Under the pieces are notes generated by a model. That model ran no database searches. It had not been told where the DNA came from and saw only the letters and a program-made list of their open reading frames with translations. Positions 1 to 5,923 of a stretch of DNA of 7,426 bases are shown here, piece after piece (position 1 is the stretch's first letter; each line of letters begins with the position of its first letter). Made by a program: the position numbers and the translations under genes. The stretch comes from Desulfocapsa sulfexigens (lineage in GTDB: Bacteria > Desulfobacterota > Desulfobulbia > Desulfobulbales > Desulfocapsaceae), in the NCBI GenBank assembly GCA_015661935.1, contig DQVD01000064.1:1-7426 (forward strand), given 5' to 3'.

Positions 1-99
1 AATAACTACAGTTGGTTTCCATCTGGTATCCACTTCCGGGAATGATTCACACAGAAACTTTGTTTTTCCGATACATAAATATATTTCTTATAAATCTTT
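1..99. other. Unassigned sequence at the left edge
   Basis: No supportable gene is seen here. The + strand frame beginning at base 1 stays open for 14 codons to a TGA at 43-45 and could be the last codons of a gene cut by the window edge, but the short peptide resembles nothing I recognise. On the - strand a frame is open from about base 90 to the edge, but it has no ATG, GTG or TTG start and no ribosome binding site. The sequence becomes AT-rich from about base 60. Together with the next entries it makes a gene-free stretch of about 400 bases before ychF. Confidence 0.3.
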
Positions 100-155
100 A
101 GTGCCTTACAGAAGAATTTCTTGTTTTTTTCAAAGAAATCCTTCTGTAAGGCACT
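100..155. repeat. Long near-perfect palindrome (23-bp stem)
   Basis: Bases 100-122 pair with 133-155, base i pairing with 255-i, over 23 positions with a single mismatch (A115 opposite C140). The loop of about 10 bases contains a run of seven T. On the - strand the mismatch becomes a G-U pair, so the stem there is uninterrupted. Neither side of the stem is followed by a T-tract, so it is not a standard intrinsic terminator in either direction. The outer arm begins AGTGC-C-TTA, faintly like the outer arm of the larger repeat at 189-279 (AGTGC-T-TTA), but the rest differs. It may be a mobile-repeat relic, an RNA stability hairpin or a recombination scar. Confidence 0.75.
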
Positions 156-188
156 TATCCAGTGAACTGTCTTTCTTCCTGAACAGGG

Positions 189-279
189 TTATCAGTGCTT
201 TAGCTTCGATCGTTTAAGCCTTGGCGTAATAGTAGGCTATACGGCAGGGCTTAAACGGTTGAAGCTGGAGTGCTGTTGA
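189..279 (+). repeat. Structured palindromic repeat, copy 1 (upstream of ychF)
   Basis: Bases 193-220 pair with 248-275 without a single mismatch if G-U pairs are allowed: 28 pairs, six of them G-U (196/272, 197/271, 200/268, 201/267, 208/260, 210/258). The stem continues inward with 221-223/245-247, a G224/G244 mismatch, 225-227/241-243, a bulged A228 and 229-232/237-240 closing a 4-base loop. It continues outward past a 192/276 mismatch with 189-191/277-279. The whole segment is thus one hairpin. A second copy lies at 3501-3594. The imperfections pair as G-U only on the + strand, so that is the strand likely to fold. It ends 122 bases before the ychF start. I do not recognise the family; a REP- or MITE-like repeat or a structured RNA leader are the leading options. 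Confidence 0.85.
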
Positions 280-336
280 ATAGTTACCAAAAATATGGGC
301 ATTTTCTCTTTGAGCAGGGTATACTATTTTATTTTT

Positions 337-342
337 TATAAT
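337..342 (+). promoter_or_regulatory. Candidate -10 box for ychF
   Basis: A perfect TATAAT lies in a very AT-rich stretch (about 320-345), 59 bases before the ychF start. No good -35 hexamer sits 16-18 bases upstream; the closest, TTGAGC at 310-315, is 21 bases away. An exact hexamer in AT-rich DNA is weak evidence alone. If it is real, transcription would start near 349 and copy 1 of the structured repeat would not be in the ychF mRNA. Confidence 0.2.
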
Positions 343-401
343 TTGTCATTACGTTTGATATATCCAGTTTTTACATACTCTTAGCGAGTAGGGAGTTATA
401 T

Positions 402-1499
402 ATGGGATTTCGTTGTGGTATCGTTGGCCTTCCAAATGTGGGGAAGTCTACAATTTTTAATGCTTTGACTGCGGCTGGTATTGATGCCGAAAATTATCCA
501 TTTTGTACCATTGAACCAAATGTGGGCATTGTTCCGGTTCCGGATAAGCGTTTGGACGTGCTGGCTGAGATGGCTAAAACAAAACGTAAAGTTGCCACCC
601 AGATGGAGTTTGTGGATATTGCCGGCCTTGTTAAAGGAGCGAGCCAGGGAGAAGGGCTTGGGAATCAATTCCTTGGTCATATCAGGCAGGTGGATGCCCT
701 TGTTCATGTGGTTCGTTGTTTTGAGGATGAAAATATTGTTCATGTGGATGGCTCCATTGATCCGGAAAGGGATCGTGACGTGATTACCATGGAGCTGATT
801 CTTGCCGATCTTGACACCGTGGAAAAGCGGCTCAAAAAGGCTCAATCCATGGCTAAATCAGGAGAGAAAACTCTGAAGGCTCAGGCAGTTTTCCTTGAAC
901 GTCTCCGTGATGTGCTTGATGGAGGAGCCTGTGCCAGAACGCTTGTGCCTGATGGTGATATGGAAGAGGAGATGATGAAAGAAATGTGCCTCCTCACCGA
1001 TAAACCTGTTCTTTACGTGGCCAATGTGCTGGAAGAAGATGTGATAAATGGTAATGATCATGTTCGGGTTCTTGAAAAGCTTGCCGCTGAGGATGGTGAT
1101 GGTGTGGTCATCATTGCCGGATCCATTGAACAGGAGTTGAGTCAGCTTGATGCAGAAGAACAGCAGGAATTCCTTGCTGATATGGGAATGGAAGAACCGG
1201 GCCTTAATCGATTGATTGATGGCGGTTACAAACTTCTCGGTCTGATAACCTATTTTACTGTGGGTGAAAAAGAAACTCGTGCCTGGACGATTACCAGGGG
1301 TACCCAAGCACCGGGTGCAGCAGGAAAAATTCATTCCGATTTCGAACGTGGCTTTATCCGTGCTGAGACCATAAGCTATGATGATTTTGTTGCCTGTGAT
1401 GGTGAAAATGGTGCCAAGGAAAAGGGTTTGATGCGCTCTGAAGGTAAGGAGTATGTCGTGGCCGATGGTGATTGTCTGAACTTTCGGTTTAATGTCTGA
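402..1499 (+). CDS. ychF: Ribosome-associated ATPase YchF (Obg/OLA1-type P-loop protein)
   Basis: The 365-residue product has the usual length and full domain order of YchF/OLA1. The P-loop is GLPNVGKST at residues 9-17, switch II is DIAGLVKGASQGEGLG from 72, and the base-recognition loop is NVLEE at 208-212 in place of the NKxD of true GTPases, the feature that gives this family ATP preference. A helical hairpin insertion covers about 130-190, and a C-terminal TGS domain runs from about 280 to the FRFNV terminus. The family binds ribosomes and hydrolyses ATP, with roles in stress response and translation quality control. The ATG at 402 follows a GGGAG ribosome binding site (391-395) by six bases and gives the canonical N-terminus. 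It is the first gene of a tight ychF-holB-ricT run. Nothing is truncated or odd. Confidence 0.98.
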   Translation: MGFRCGIVGLPNVGKSTIFNALTAAGIDAENYPFCTIEPNVGIVPVPDKRLDVLAEMAKTKRKVATQMEFVDIAGLVKGASQGEGLGNQFLGHIRQVDALVHVVRCFEDENIVHVDGSIDPERDRDVITMELILADLDTVEKRLKKAQSMAKSGEKTLKAQAVFLERLRDVLDGGACARTLVPDGDMEEEMMKEMCLLTDKPVLYVANVLEEDVINGNDHVRVLEKLAAEDGDGVVIIAGSIEQELSQLDAEEQQEFLADMGMEEPGLNRLIDGGYKLLGLITYFTVGEKETRAWTITRGTQAPGAAGKIHSDFERGFIRAETISYDDFVACDGENGAKEKGLMRSEGKEYVVADGDCLNFRFNV

Positions 1500-1514
1500 T
1501 GGACATGTCTTGAG

Positions 1515-2519
1515 ATGCGCATGCAAGCTCAAATACCGGATATCCCACTTCGCATTGGTGGTAAGCCTTTTTATGGGCAGCATCAGGCGAAAAATCTGCT
1601 TAGCCGAAGCCTGTCAACTGGTCACTTAGCTCATGCCTATCTCTTTCGAGGCCCTGAAGGTGTCGGGAAGCAGCTCTTTGCCAGGGGGCTTGCGGCGGTG
1701 GTAAATTGCAGCGCGGCAGATGGACTTGTCGCCTGTGGTGAATGTTTGTCGTGTAAAAAACTCATTTCCGGATCGCATCCCGATTTCTTGCTTGTATCGC
1801 CTGAGAAGGGAGCAATTAAAATCGCTCAGATCCGAAAATTAATTAAAACACTTTCTTTTGCTCCCTATGAAGCAAAGATGCGGGTCGTCCTCATTGAAGA
1901 TATACACACCATGCGCCAGGAAGCGGCCAACAGTCTTTTGAAAACCCTTGAGGAACCACCTGAAAATAATCTTCTGATTCTCACTGCAGATTCAGCGGGA
2001 AATGTGTTGCAGACGATCATGTCACGGTGTCAAACCATACCTTTTTATGGATTGACTCTGGAAGAAACCACTACAATCCTTTTACAACAGGATGATACAC
2101 TCGATTCAGATACGGCAATGCTTCTCGCAAGACTGGGGGAGGGAAGCCCGGGGAAAGCTCAGCTTTTTCATCGCAGGAACCTGGTTGATTTCTGGAAAGA
2201 GTTAATCGATTTACTTACTGGACCCGTCGGAAGCAGTGATAAAGAGCTTGGGAAAGTACTGTTAATGGCAGAGTCCATGGCTGCTTTGAAAGAAGATCTT
2301 CCACACCTCTTTTCTCTGGTTAAACTTTGGATCAGAGATTGTTTGCTGGATTGTTATGGCCAACAGTCAGGCACAGAGGCTGTGAAGACACGGAAAGAGT
2401 GGAGTTCTGAACAGTTTTTTGCTAAACTGCAGGCTATTAATCAGGCAGAAAAAGAATTGGGTCGAAACTGTAATCGCACACTTGTCTGTGAGGTGCTTCT
2501 TTTTCGGCTGAGAGAATAG
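1515..2519 (+). CDS. holB: DNA polymerase III clamp-loader subunit delta prime
   Basis: The 334-residue protein is an AAA+ clamp-loader subunit acting in the DnaX-delta-delta prime complex that loads the sliding clamp. Visible features are a P-loop-like GPEGVGKQ (46-53), a zinc module of four cysteines (C65, C74, C77, C80), the segment EAANSLLKTLEEPP (136-149) where the Walker B region and sensor 1 approach lie, the SRC motif (170-172) that supplies the trans arginine finger, GEGSPGKA (208-215), and a C-terminal helical collar ending RNCNRTLVCEVLLFRL. The short length, with no domain beyond the collar, favours delta prime over DnaX tau/gamma. The start is ATG 1515 or, two codons later, ATG 1521; only a weak TGAG lies upstream, and the ychF stop is 15 bases before. 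Placement just before a PSP1/RicT gene matches Bacillus, where holB and yaaT (ricT) are adjacent. Confidence 0.93.
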   Translation: MRMQAQIPDIPLRIGGKPFYGQHQAKNLLSRSLSTGHLAHAYLFRGPEGVGKQLFARGLAAVVNCSAADGLVACGECLSCKKLISGSHPDFLLVSPEKGAIKIAQIRKLIKTLSFAPYEAKMRVVLIEDIHTMRQEAANSLLKTLEEPPENNLLILTADSAGNVLQTIMSRCQTIPFYGLTLEETTTILLQQDDTLDSDTAMLLARLGEGSPGKAQLFHRRNLVDFWKELIDLLTGPVGSSDKELGKVLLMAESMAALKEDLPHLFSLVKLWIRDCLLDCYGQQSGTEAVKTRKEWSSEQFFAKLQAINQAEKELGRNCNRTLVCEVLLFRLRE

Positions 2520-2527
2520 AAATTATT

Positions 2528-3430
2528 ATGGCAGAAGAAATTCAACAGGACGCAATCCAGGAACAAGCGGATGAGAATATAAATACAGCTTTGATCTATT
2601 TTTACCGGATCAGATTCCGTGCACATGGCCAGGAGTTCACTGCATCTACATCCCTGAATGACCTGAAAAAAAATGAAGTGGTGATGGTACGTGGAGAGTT
2701 CGGACTTGAACCAGCCTTTATTATTTGTTCAGCCCCGGCATGCAGAGATTCTGAGGTAGAACGAAAAGCGACTTACGAGATCTCACGTCGGGCAGTCCAT
2801 GAAGAATGTAACCGCTATGCCAATATTCCCCTTGAAGAAAAAGCTGCTTATGCAACCTGCAAAGGCTTGATTCTTCGCCATGCATTGCAGATGCATCTGG
2901 TTCGTGTGGAGCTGTTTTTCAATGGGAGTAAACTGATTTTTTATTTTACTGCGGATAAACGGGTAGATTTCAGAGCGCTGGTAAAAGATCTGGTACAGGA
3001 ATTCCGGACACGGGTGGAAATGAGACAGGTTGGCGTGCGTCATGAAACCAGGATGATTGGCGGACTTGGAACCTGCGGTCGTGAACTCTGCTGTTCAGGG
3101 CATATGAAAAAGTTCGATTCCGTCTCCATCAAGATGGCTAAAGAACAGAACCTTCCTCTTAATCCATCTAAAATATCAGGTGTTTGCAACCGACTACTTT
3201 GTTGCCTGACCTATGAGTTCGAAACATATAAGCGGGAACGAAAGGGCATGCCCCGGCCTGGTAAAAAACTCATTATTGATGGTCACTGCTACCGGGTGAG
3301 ACGTCAGAATCCGTTGCAATCCACCCTTCAGGTGGTGAACGAAGCGGGCGATGTGAGTGTTCTGCAGGCGGAACAATGGTGTAATGCTGAGATTGTAAGG
3401 CCGGAAAAGAAAACAGACGGGAAAGAGTGA
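2528..3430 (+). CDS. ricT: PSP1 domain protein, RicT/YaaT-like
   Basis: The 300-residue protein carries a PSP1 C-terminal domain. The diagnostic block is GGLGTCGRELCCSGH (178-192) followed by GVCNRLLCCLTYE (218-230), giving the cysteine set C183, C188, C189, C220, C225, C226. In Bacillus RicT this type of cluster contributes to Fe-S binding in the RicA-RicF-RicT complex, which works with RNase Y in mRNA maturation; that role is family knowledge and is not shown here for this organism. A KRVDFRALVKDLVQEF segment (144-159) precedes it, and a basic C-terminal part ends in a charged tail. The N-terminal 20 residues are acidic and probably variable. The ATG at 2528 lies 8 bases after the holB stop with only a weak AGAGA-like site, suggesting translational coupling to holB. 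RicA and RicF partners are not in the window. Confidence 0.9.
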   Translation: MAEEIQQDAIQEQADENINTALIYFYRIRFRAHGQEFTASTSLNDLKKNEVVMVRGEFGLEPAFIICSAPACRDSEVERKATYEISRRAVHEECNRYANIPLEEKAAYATCKGLILRHALQMHLVRVELFFNGSKLIFYFTADKRVDFRALVKDLVQEFRTRVEMRQVGVRHETRMIGGLGTCGRELCCSGHMKKFDSVSIKMAKEQNLPLNPSKISGVCNRLLCCLTYEFETYKRERKGMPRPGKKLIIDGHCYRVRRQNPLQSTLQVVNEAGDVSVLQAEQWCNAEIVRPEKKTDGKE

Positions 3431-3458
3431 TAGCCTCTTAGAGTCTGTTACTCTTTTT
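3422..3458 (+). terminator. Weak terminator-like hairpin after ricT
   Basis: Bases 3422-3430 can pair with 3448-3456 (nine pairs, one of them G-U). A smaller alternative stem, 3440-3444 with 3450-3454, leads directly into a run of five T (3454-3458). The stems are AT-rich and the larger one overlaps the ricT stop codon, so termination is likely to be partial at best. The position at the end of the ychF-holB-ricT cluster fits. Confidence 0.3.
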
Positions 3459-3500
3459 GTAAATGAAAAACATGATTAATTAACCTCAGGATGTAACTGT

Positions 3501-3594
3501 TTAGCAGTGCTTCAGCTTCGTTCGTTTAGGGTTTGGCGCCATAGGAGTAATACTATGCGACAGGATCTAAACGAACGAAGCTGGGTGCCGATGA
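3501..3594 (+). repeat. Structured palindromic repeat, copy 2 (leader of metG)
   Basis: This is the same architecture as the copy at 189-279. The central stem pairs 3513-3529 with 3567-3583, 17 perfect pairs. Outward, G-U pairs 3512/3584 and 3511/3585, a bulged C3510 and pairs 3507-3509/3586-3588 lead to 3505/3590. A mismatch at 3504/3591 and three more pairs follow (3501-3503/3592-3594). Inward, the stem continues through 3530/3566, a mismatch at 3531/3565, pairs 3532-3535/3561-3564, a mismatch at 3536/3560, pairs 3537-3539/3557-3559, a bulged C3540 and 3541-3544/3553-3556 closing an 8-base loop. The base of the hairpin includes the ATG at 3591, a possible metG start, and its only nearby ribosome-binding-like bases (3583-3587) lie in the 3' arm. 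No target-site duplication is visible. Confidence 0.85.
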
Positions 3595-3614
3595 AAAGGT
3601 ACAATTTTAAAGAA

Positions 3615-5564
3615 ATGACGACATACATAACTACCCCTATTTACTATGTGAATGCACAGCCCCATCTTGGCCATGCTTATACCACCATTGTTGCAGATAC
3701 CTACAGTAGATTTCGGCGTTTATCCGGTGATACCGTAAGGTTTCAGACTGGCACCGATGAGCACGGAGACAAAATAGCAGAAGCTGCTGCTAAAGAAGAT
3801 TGCACTCCCAAAGAATATGTTGACCGGATCAGTGAAATGTTCAGAACGACCTGGCCGCTGCTTGATATTGAACCTGATAACTTTATCCGTACAACGGATA
3901 CAGATCATGTGGCAACAGTGCAGGCCATCCTGCAGCGGGTGTACGACAAGGGCGATATCTATTTTGATAAATATACGGGATTATATTGTACCGGCTGTGA
4001 ACGTTTTTTGACTGAAAAAGAGCTTGTGGACGGAAAATGCTCGGATCACAAAACTGTACCTGATGAGATTACAGAAGAAAACTATTTCTTTCGCATGTCA
4101 CGGTATCAGAAGGATCTAATCGATCATATCAATGCTAATCCTGGTTTTATAACTCCGGAACGGTATAAAAATGAAGTCCTTTCCTTTTTAAGTGAACCAT
4201 TGGAAGATCTCTGTATTTCACGGCCTACCTCTCGTCTCACCTGGGGGATTCCACTGCCTTTTGATGAAAACTTTGTCACCTATGTCTGGTTTGATGCGCT
4301 CATTAATTATCTGACAGGACTGGGGTATCCGGATGGTGACCAGTTTGAGAGCTATTGGGATGTGGCCGAGCATGTGATTGCCAAAGATATTTTAAAACCA
4401 CACGCCATCTACTGGCCCACCATGATCTTGTCCATGGGACTTCCTCTGTACAAAAAACTTCATGTTCATGGGTATTGGAATGTGGATGAAACCAAGATGT
4501 CCAAAAGCATAGGAAACGTAATACGGCCTGCCGAACTCATTGAAGAATATGGTGTGGATTCCATCCGCTATTTTTGTCTTCGTGAGATGTCTTTTGGGCT
4601 TGATGCGTCCTTTAGCTCTGATGCGATTGTTGCCAGAAAAAATTCGGATCTTGCCAATGACCTGGGTAATTTGTATAGCCGTACAACCGCAATGCTGTTT
4701 AAATACACAGATGGTGTGATACCTGCGCCTGTGAGTGTTGACGATGATAGCGTTCTTTCGGATCTTGCTGAAACAGTTCTGGCCACGTATCAGGAAAGCA
4801 TGAATGATTTTCAGTTTCATCGTGGTCTCCAGGCTGTGTGGGAACTGATCAGTCAGGCCAATAAATATATTGTGACCAATGAACCGTGGGCACTTGTTAA
4901 AGATGCGGAGCGGCTTGGGCGCCTTCATACGGTATTGTATAATCTTACTGAAACCCTGCGCCTGCTTACACTTCTTTTACAACCTGTAATACCTGGAATA
5001 TGCAAAAAAATGGCGAAAGGACTTGGCCTTGCAGAAAAGAGTCCATTGGTTACTGATCTTGCGAATAATGGCGGCTGGGGAATGCTTGAGGCGGGAACCG
5101 GTTTACAAAAAATTGATGCTCTTTTTCCGAGGATGGATATAAAAAAGAAGCAACAGCCTGCAAAACAGGAATCAAAGAAGAAAAATAAAGAGAAAAAAAA
5201 TAAGAAGAAGCAAGCATCTGAAAGTATTGAGGGGATCATCACTTTTGATCAGTTCCGGAAGGTGGAATTGAGAGTGGCCGAAATTGTTGCTGCTGAACCT
5301 GTTAAAAAGTCTGATCGTTTATTGAAACTTACCGTGAAGGCTCCGGAAGAACGGGTAATTGTTGCTGGGATTGCCGAGTATTATCAACCGGAAGATCTCC
5401 CTGGTATGTTGGTGTTGATTGTGGCTAACCTTAAACCTGTCAAACTGATGGGAGTAGAGTCACAGGGAATGGTGCTGGCTGCAAAGGTGGATGAGGATGG
5501 GGGCTCTCGTCTGGTTCTTTCCTCTGTGATCGCGCCGGTTCCGCCTGGATCTTCTGTTTCTTAG
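3615..5564 (+). CDS. metG: Methionyl-tRNA synthetase with C-terminal tRNA-binding domain
   Basis: This class I synthetase charges initiator and elongator tRNA-Met. From ATG 3615 the product has 649 residues and starts with the usual TTYITTPIYYVN strand. The HIGH-type motif is PHLGH (16-20), the zinc knuckle has C125, C128, C142 and H145, and KMSKS lies at 294-298, giving the MetG layout of the Thermus/Bacillus kind with a single knuckle. The anticodon-binding helical domain follows to about residue 505. A lysine-rich linker (about 509-536) leads to an EMAPII/Trbp-like OB fold (from about 538) that in relatives dimerises and binds tRNA. The frame is also open upstream, with ATG 3591 and GTG 3507 inside the structured repeat. 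I prefer 3615 because it gives the family N-terminus, but its ribosome binding site (TAAAGAA) is weak, so the start is uncertain. It opens the metG-yggT-divIVA-yggU cluster. Confidence 0.95.
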   Translation: MTTYITTPIYYVNAQPHLGHAYTTIVADTYSRFRRLSGDTVRFQTGTDEHGDKIAEAAAKEDCTPKEYVDRISEMFRTTWPLLDIEPDNFIRTTDTDHVATVQAILQRVYDKGDIYFDKYTGLYCTGCERFLTEKELVDGKCSDHKTVPDEITEENYFFRMSRYQKDLIDHINANPGFITPERYKNEVLSFLSEPLEDLCISRPTSRLTWGIPLPFDENFVTYVWFDALINYLTGLGYPDGDQFESYWDVAEHVIAKDILKPHAIYWPTMILSMGLPLYKKLHVHGYWNVDETKMSKSIGNVIRPAELIEEYGVDSIRYFCLREMSFGLDASFSSDAIVARKNSDLANDLGNLYSRTTAMLFKYTDGVIPAPVSVDDDSVLSDLAETVLATYQESMNDFQFHRGLQAVWELISQANKYIVTNEPWALVKDAERLGRLHTVLYNLTETLRLLTLLLQPVIPGICKKMAKGLGLAEKSPLVTDLANNGGWGMLEAGTGLQKIDALFPRMDIKKKQQPAKQESKKKNKEKKNKKKQASESIEGIITFDQFRKVELRVAEIVAAEPVKKSDRLLKLTVKAPEERVIVAGIAEYYQPEDLPGMLVLIVANLKPVKLMGVESQGMVLAAKVDEDGGSRLVLSSVIAPVPPGSSVS

Positions 5565-5593
5565 GGTTTGTATAATAATAATGGGGTATTACA

Positions 5594-5893
5594 ATGTTTG
5601 TTGTGAGTAATTTTATAATGGCCATAGCGCAGTTAATTGACTTTTTACTTACGGCCTATATGTGGGTCATCATTGGTCGGGCAATTATTTCCTGGGTCAA
5701 TGCAGATCCCTATAATCCAATTGTTCGTTTTTTGTATAATGTAACCGAACCATTGCTTAGCCGTATCAGGCGCCTGGTTCCAATGAGTGCGGGAGGAATT
5801 GATTTCTCCCCCATGATTTTAATTATGGTGATTATGTTTCTTCAGAGCTTTCTTGTACCAACATTAAAACAGATGGCAATGGGAATGAACTAA
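5594..5893 (+). CDS. yggT: YggT family inner-membrane protein
   Basis: This is a 99-residue protein of the YggT (YlmG-like) family with two membrane segments, about residues 8-33 and 72-92. The family signature between them is clear: RAIISWVNADPYNPIVRF (29-46), TEPLLSRIRRLVP (51-63) and GGIDFSPMI (67-75). It is a single YggT repeat; gammaproteobacterial members often carry two. The biochemical role is not settled. Relatives in Gram-positive bacteria sit beside divIVA and division genes, as here, and chloroplast YlmG affects nucleoid and envelope organisation. The ATG at 5594 follows a GGGG (5583-5586) by seven bases; an in-frame ATG at 5618 is less likely. It starts 29 bases after metG and ends 30 bases before divIVA. 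Confidence 0.92.
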   Translation: MFVVSNFIMAIAQLIDFLLTAYMWVIIGRAIISWVNADPYNPIVRFLYNVTEPLLSRIRRLVPMSAGGIDFSPMILIMVIMFLQSFLVPTLKQMAMGMN

Positions 5894-5923
5894 GCAGTTG
5901 CATCATTAAAAGGTGAATTTGTT

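Noticed and set aside
159..170. 12-base near match (11 of 12) to the - strand of 7271-7282
   Set aside because: Matches of this length with one difference are expected many times by chance in a window of this size.
2..214. Open + strand frame of 71 codons from the left edge
   Set aside because: It reads through two palindromes, has no start in the window, and its peptide shows no domain-like pattern; probably chance.
187..281. Integron attC site reading of the structured repeat
   Set aside because: The 3' end of copy 1 (275-281) matches GTTRRRY and the 5' end of copy 2 (3499-3505) nearly matches RYYYAAC, and size is in range. However, the other two ends do not match, there is no unpaired central spacer, and the segment between the copies would be a 3.3-kb cassette of housekeeping genes.
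396..1583. Long - strand open frames opposite ychF (149 and 241 codons)
   Set aside because: They lie antisense to a clear ychF gene, have no family resemblance and are explained by its codon use.
3431..3614. T-box or SAM riboswitch in the metG leader
   Set aside because: The leader is filled by one long hairpin that also occurs before ychF, and no T-box sequence or multi-helix junction of a SAM riboswitch is visible.
5571..5576. TATAAT box between metG and yggT
   Set aside because: There is no -35 element at 16-18 bases, and a start here would leave a leader of only about 11 bases; the 29-base gap suggests cotranscription with metG.
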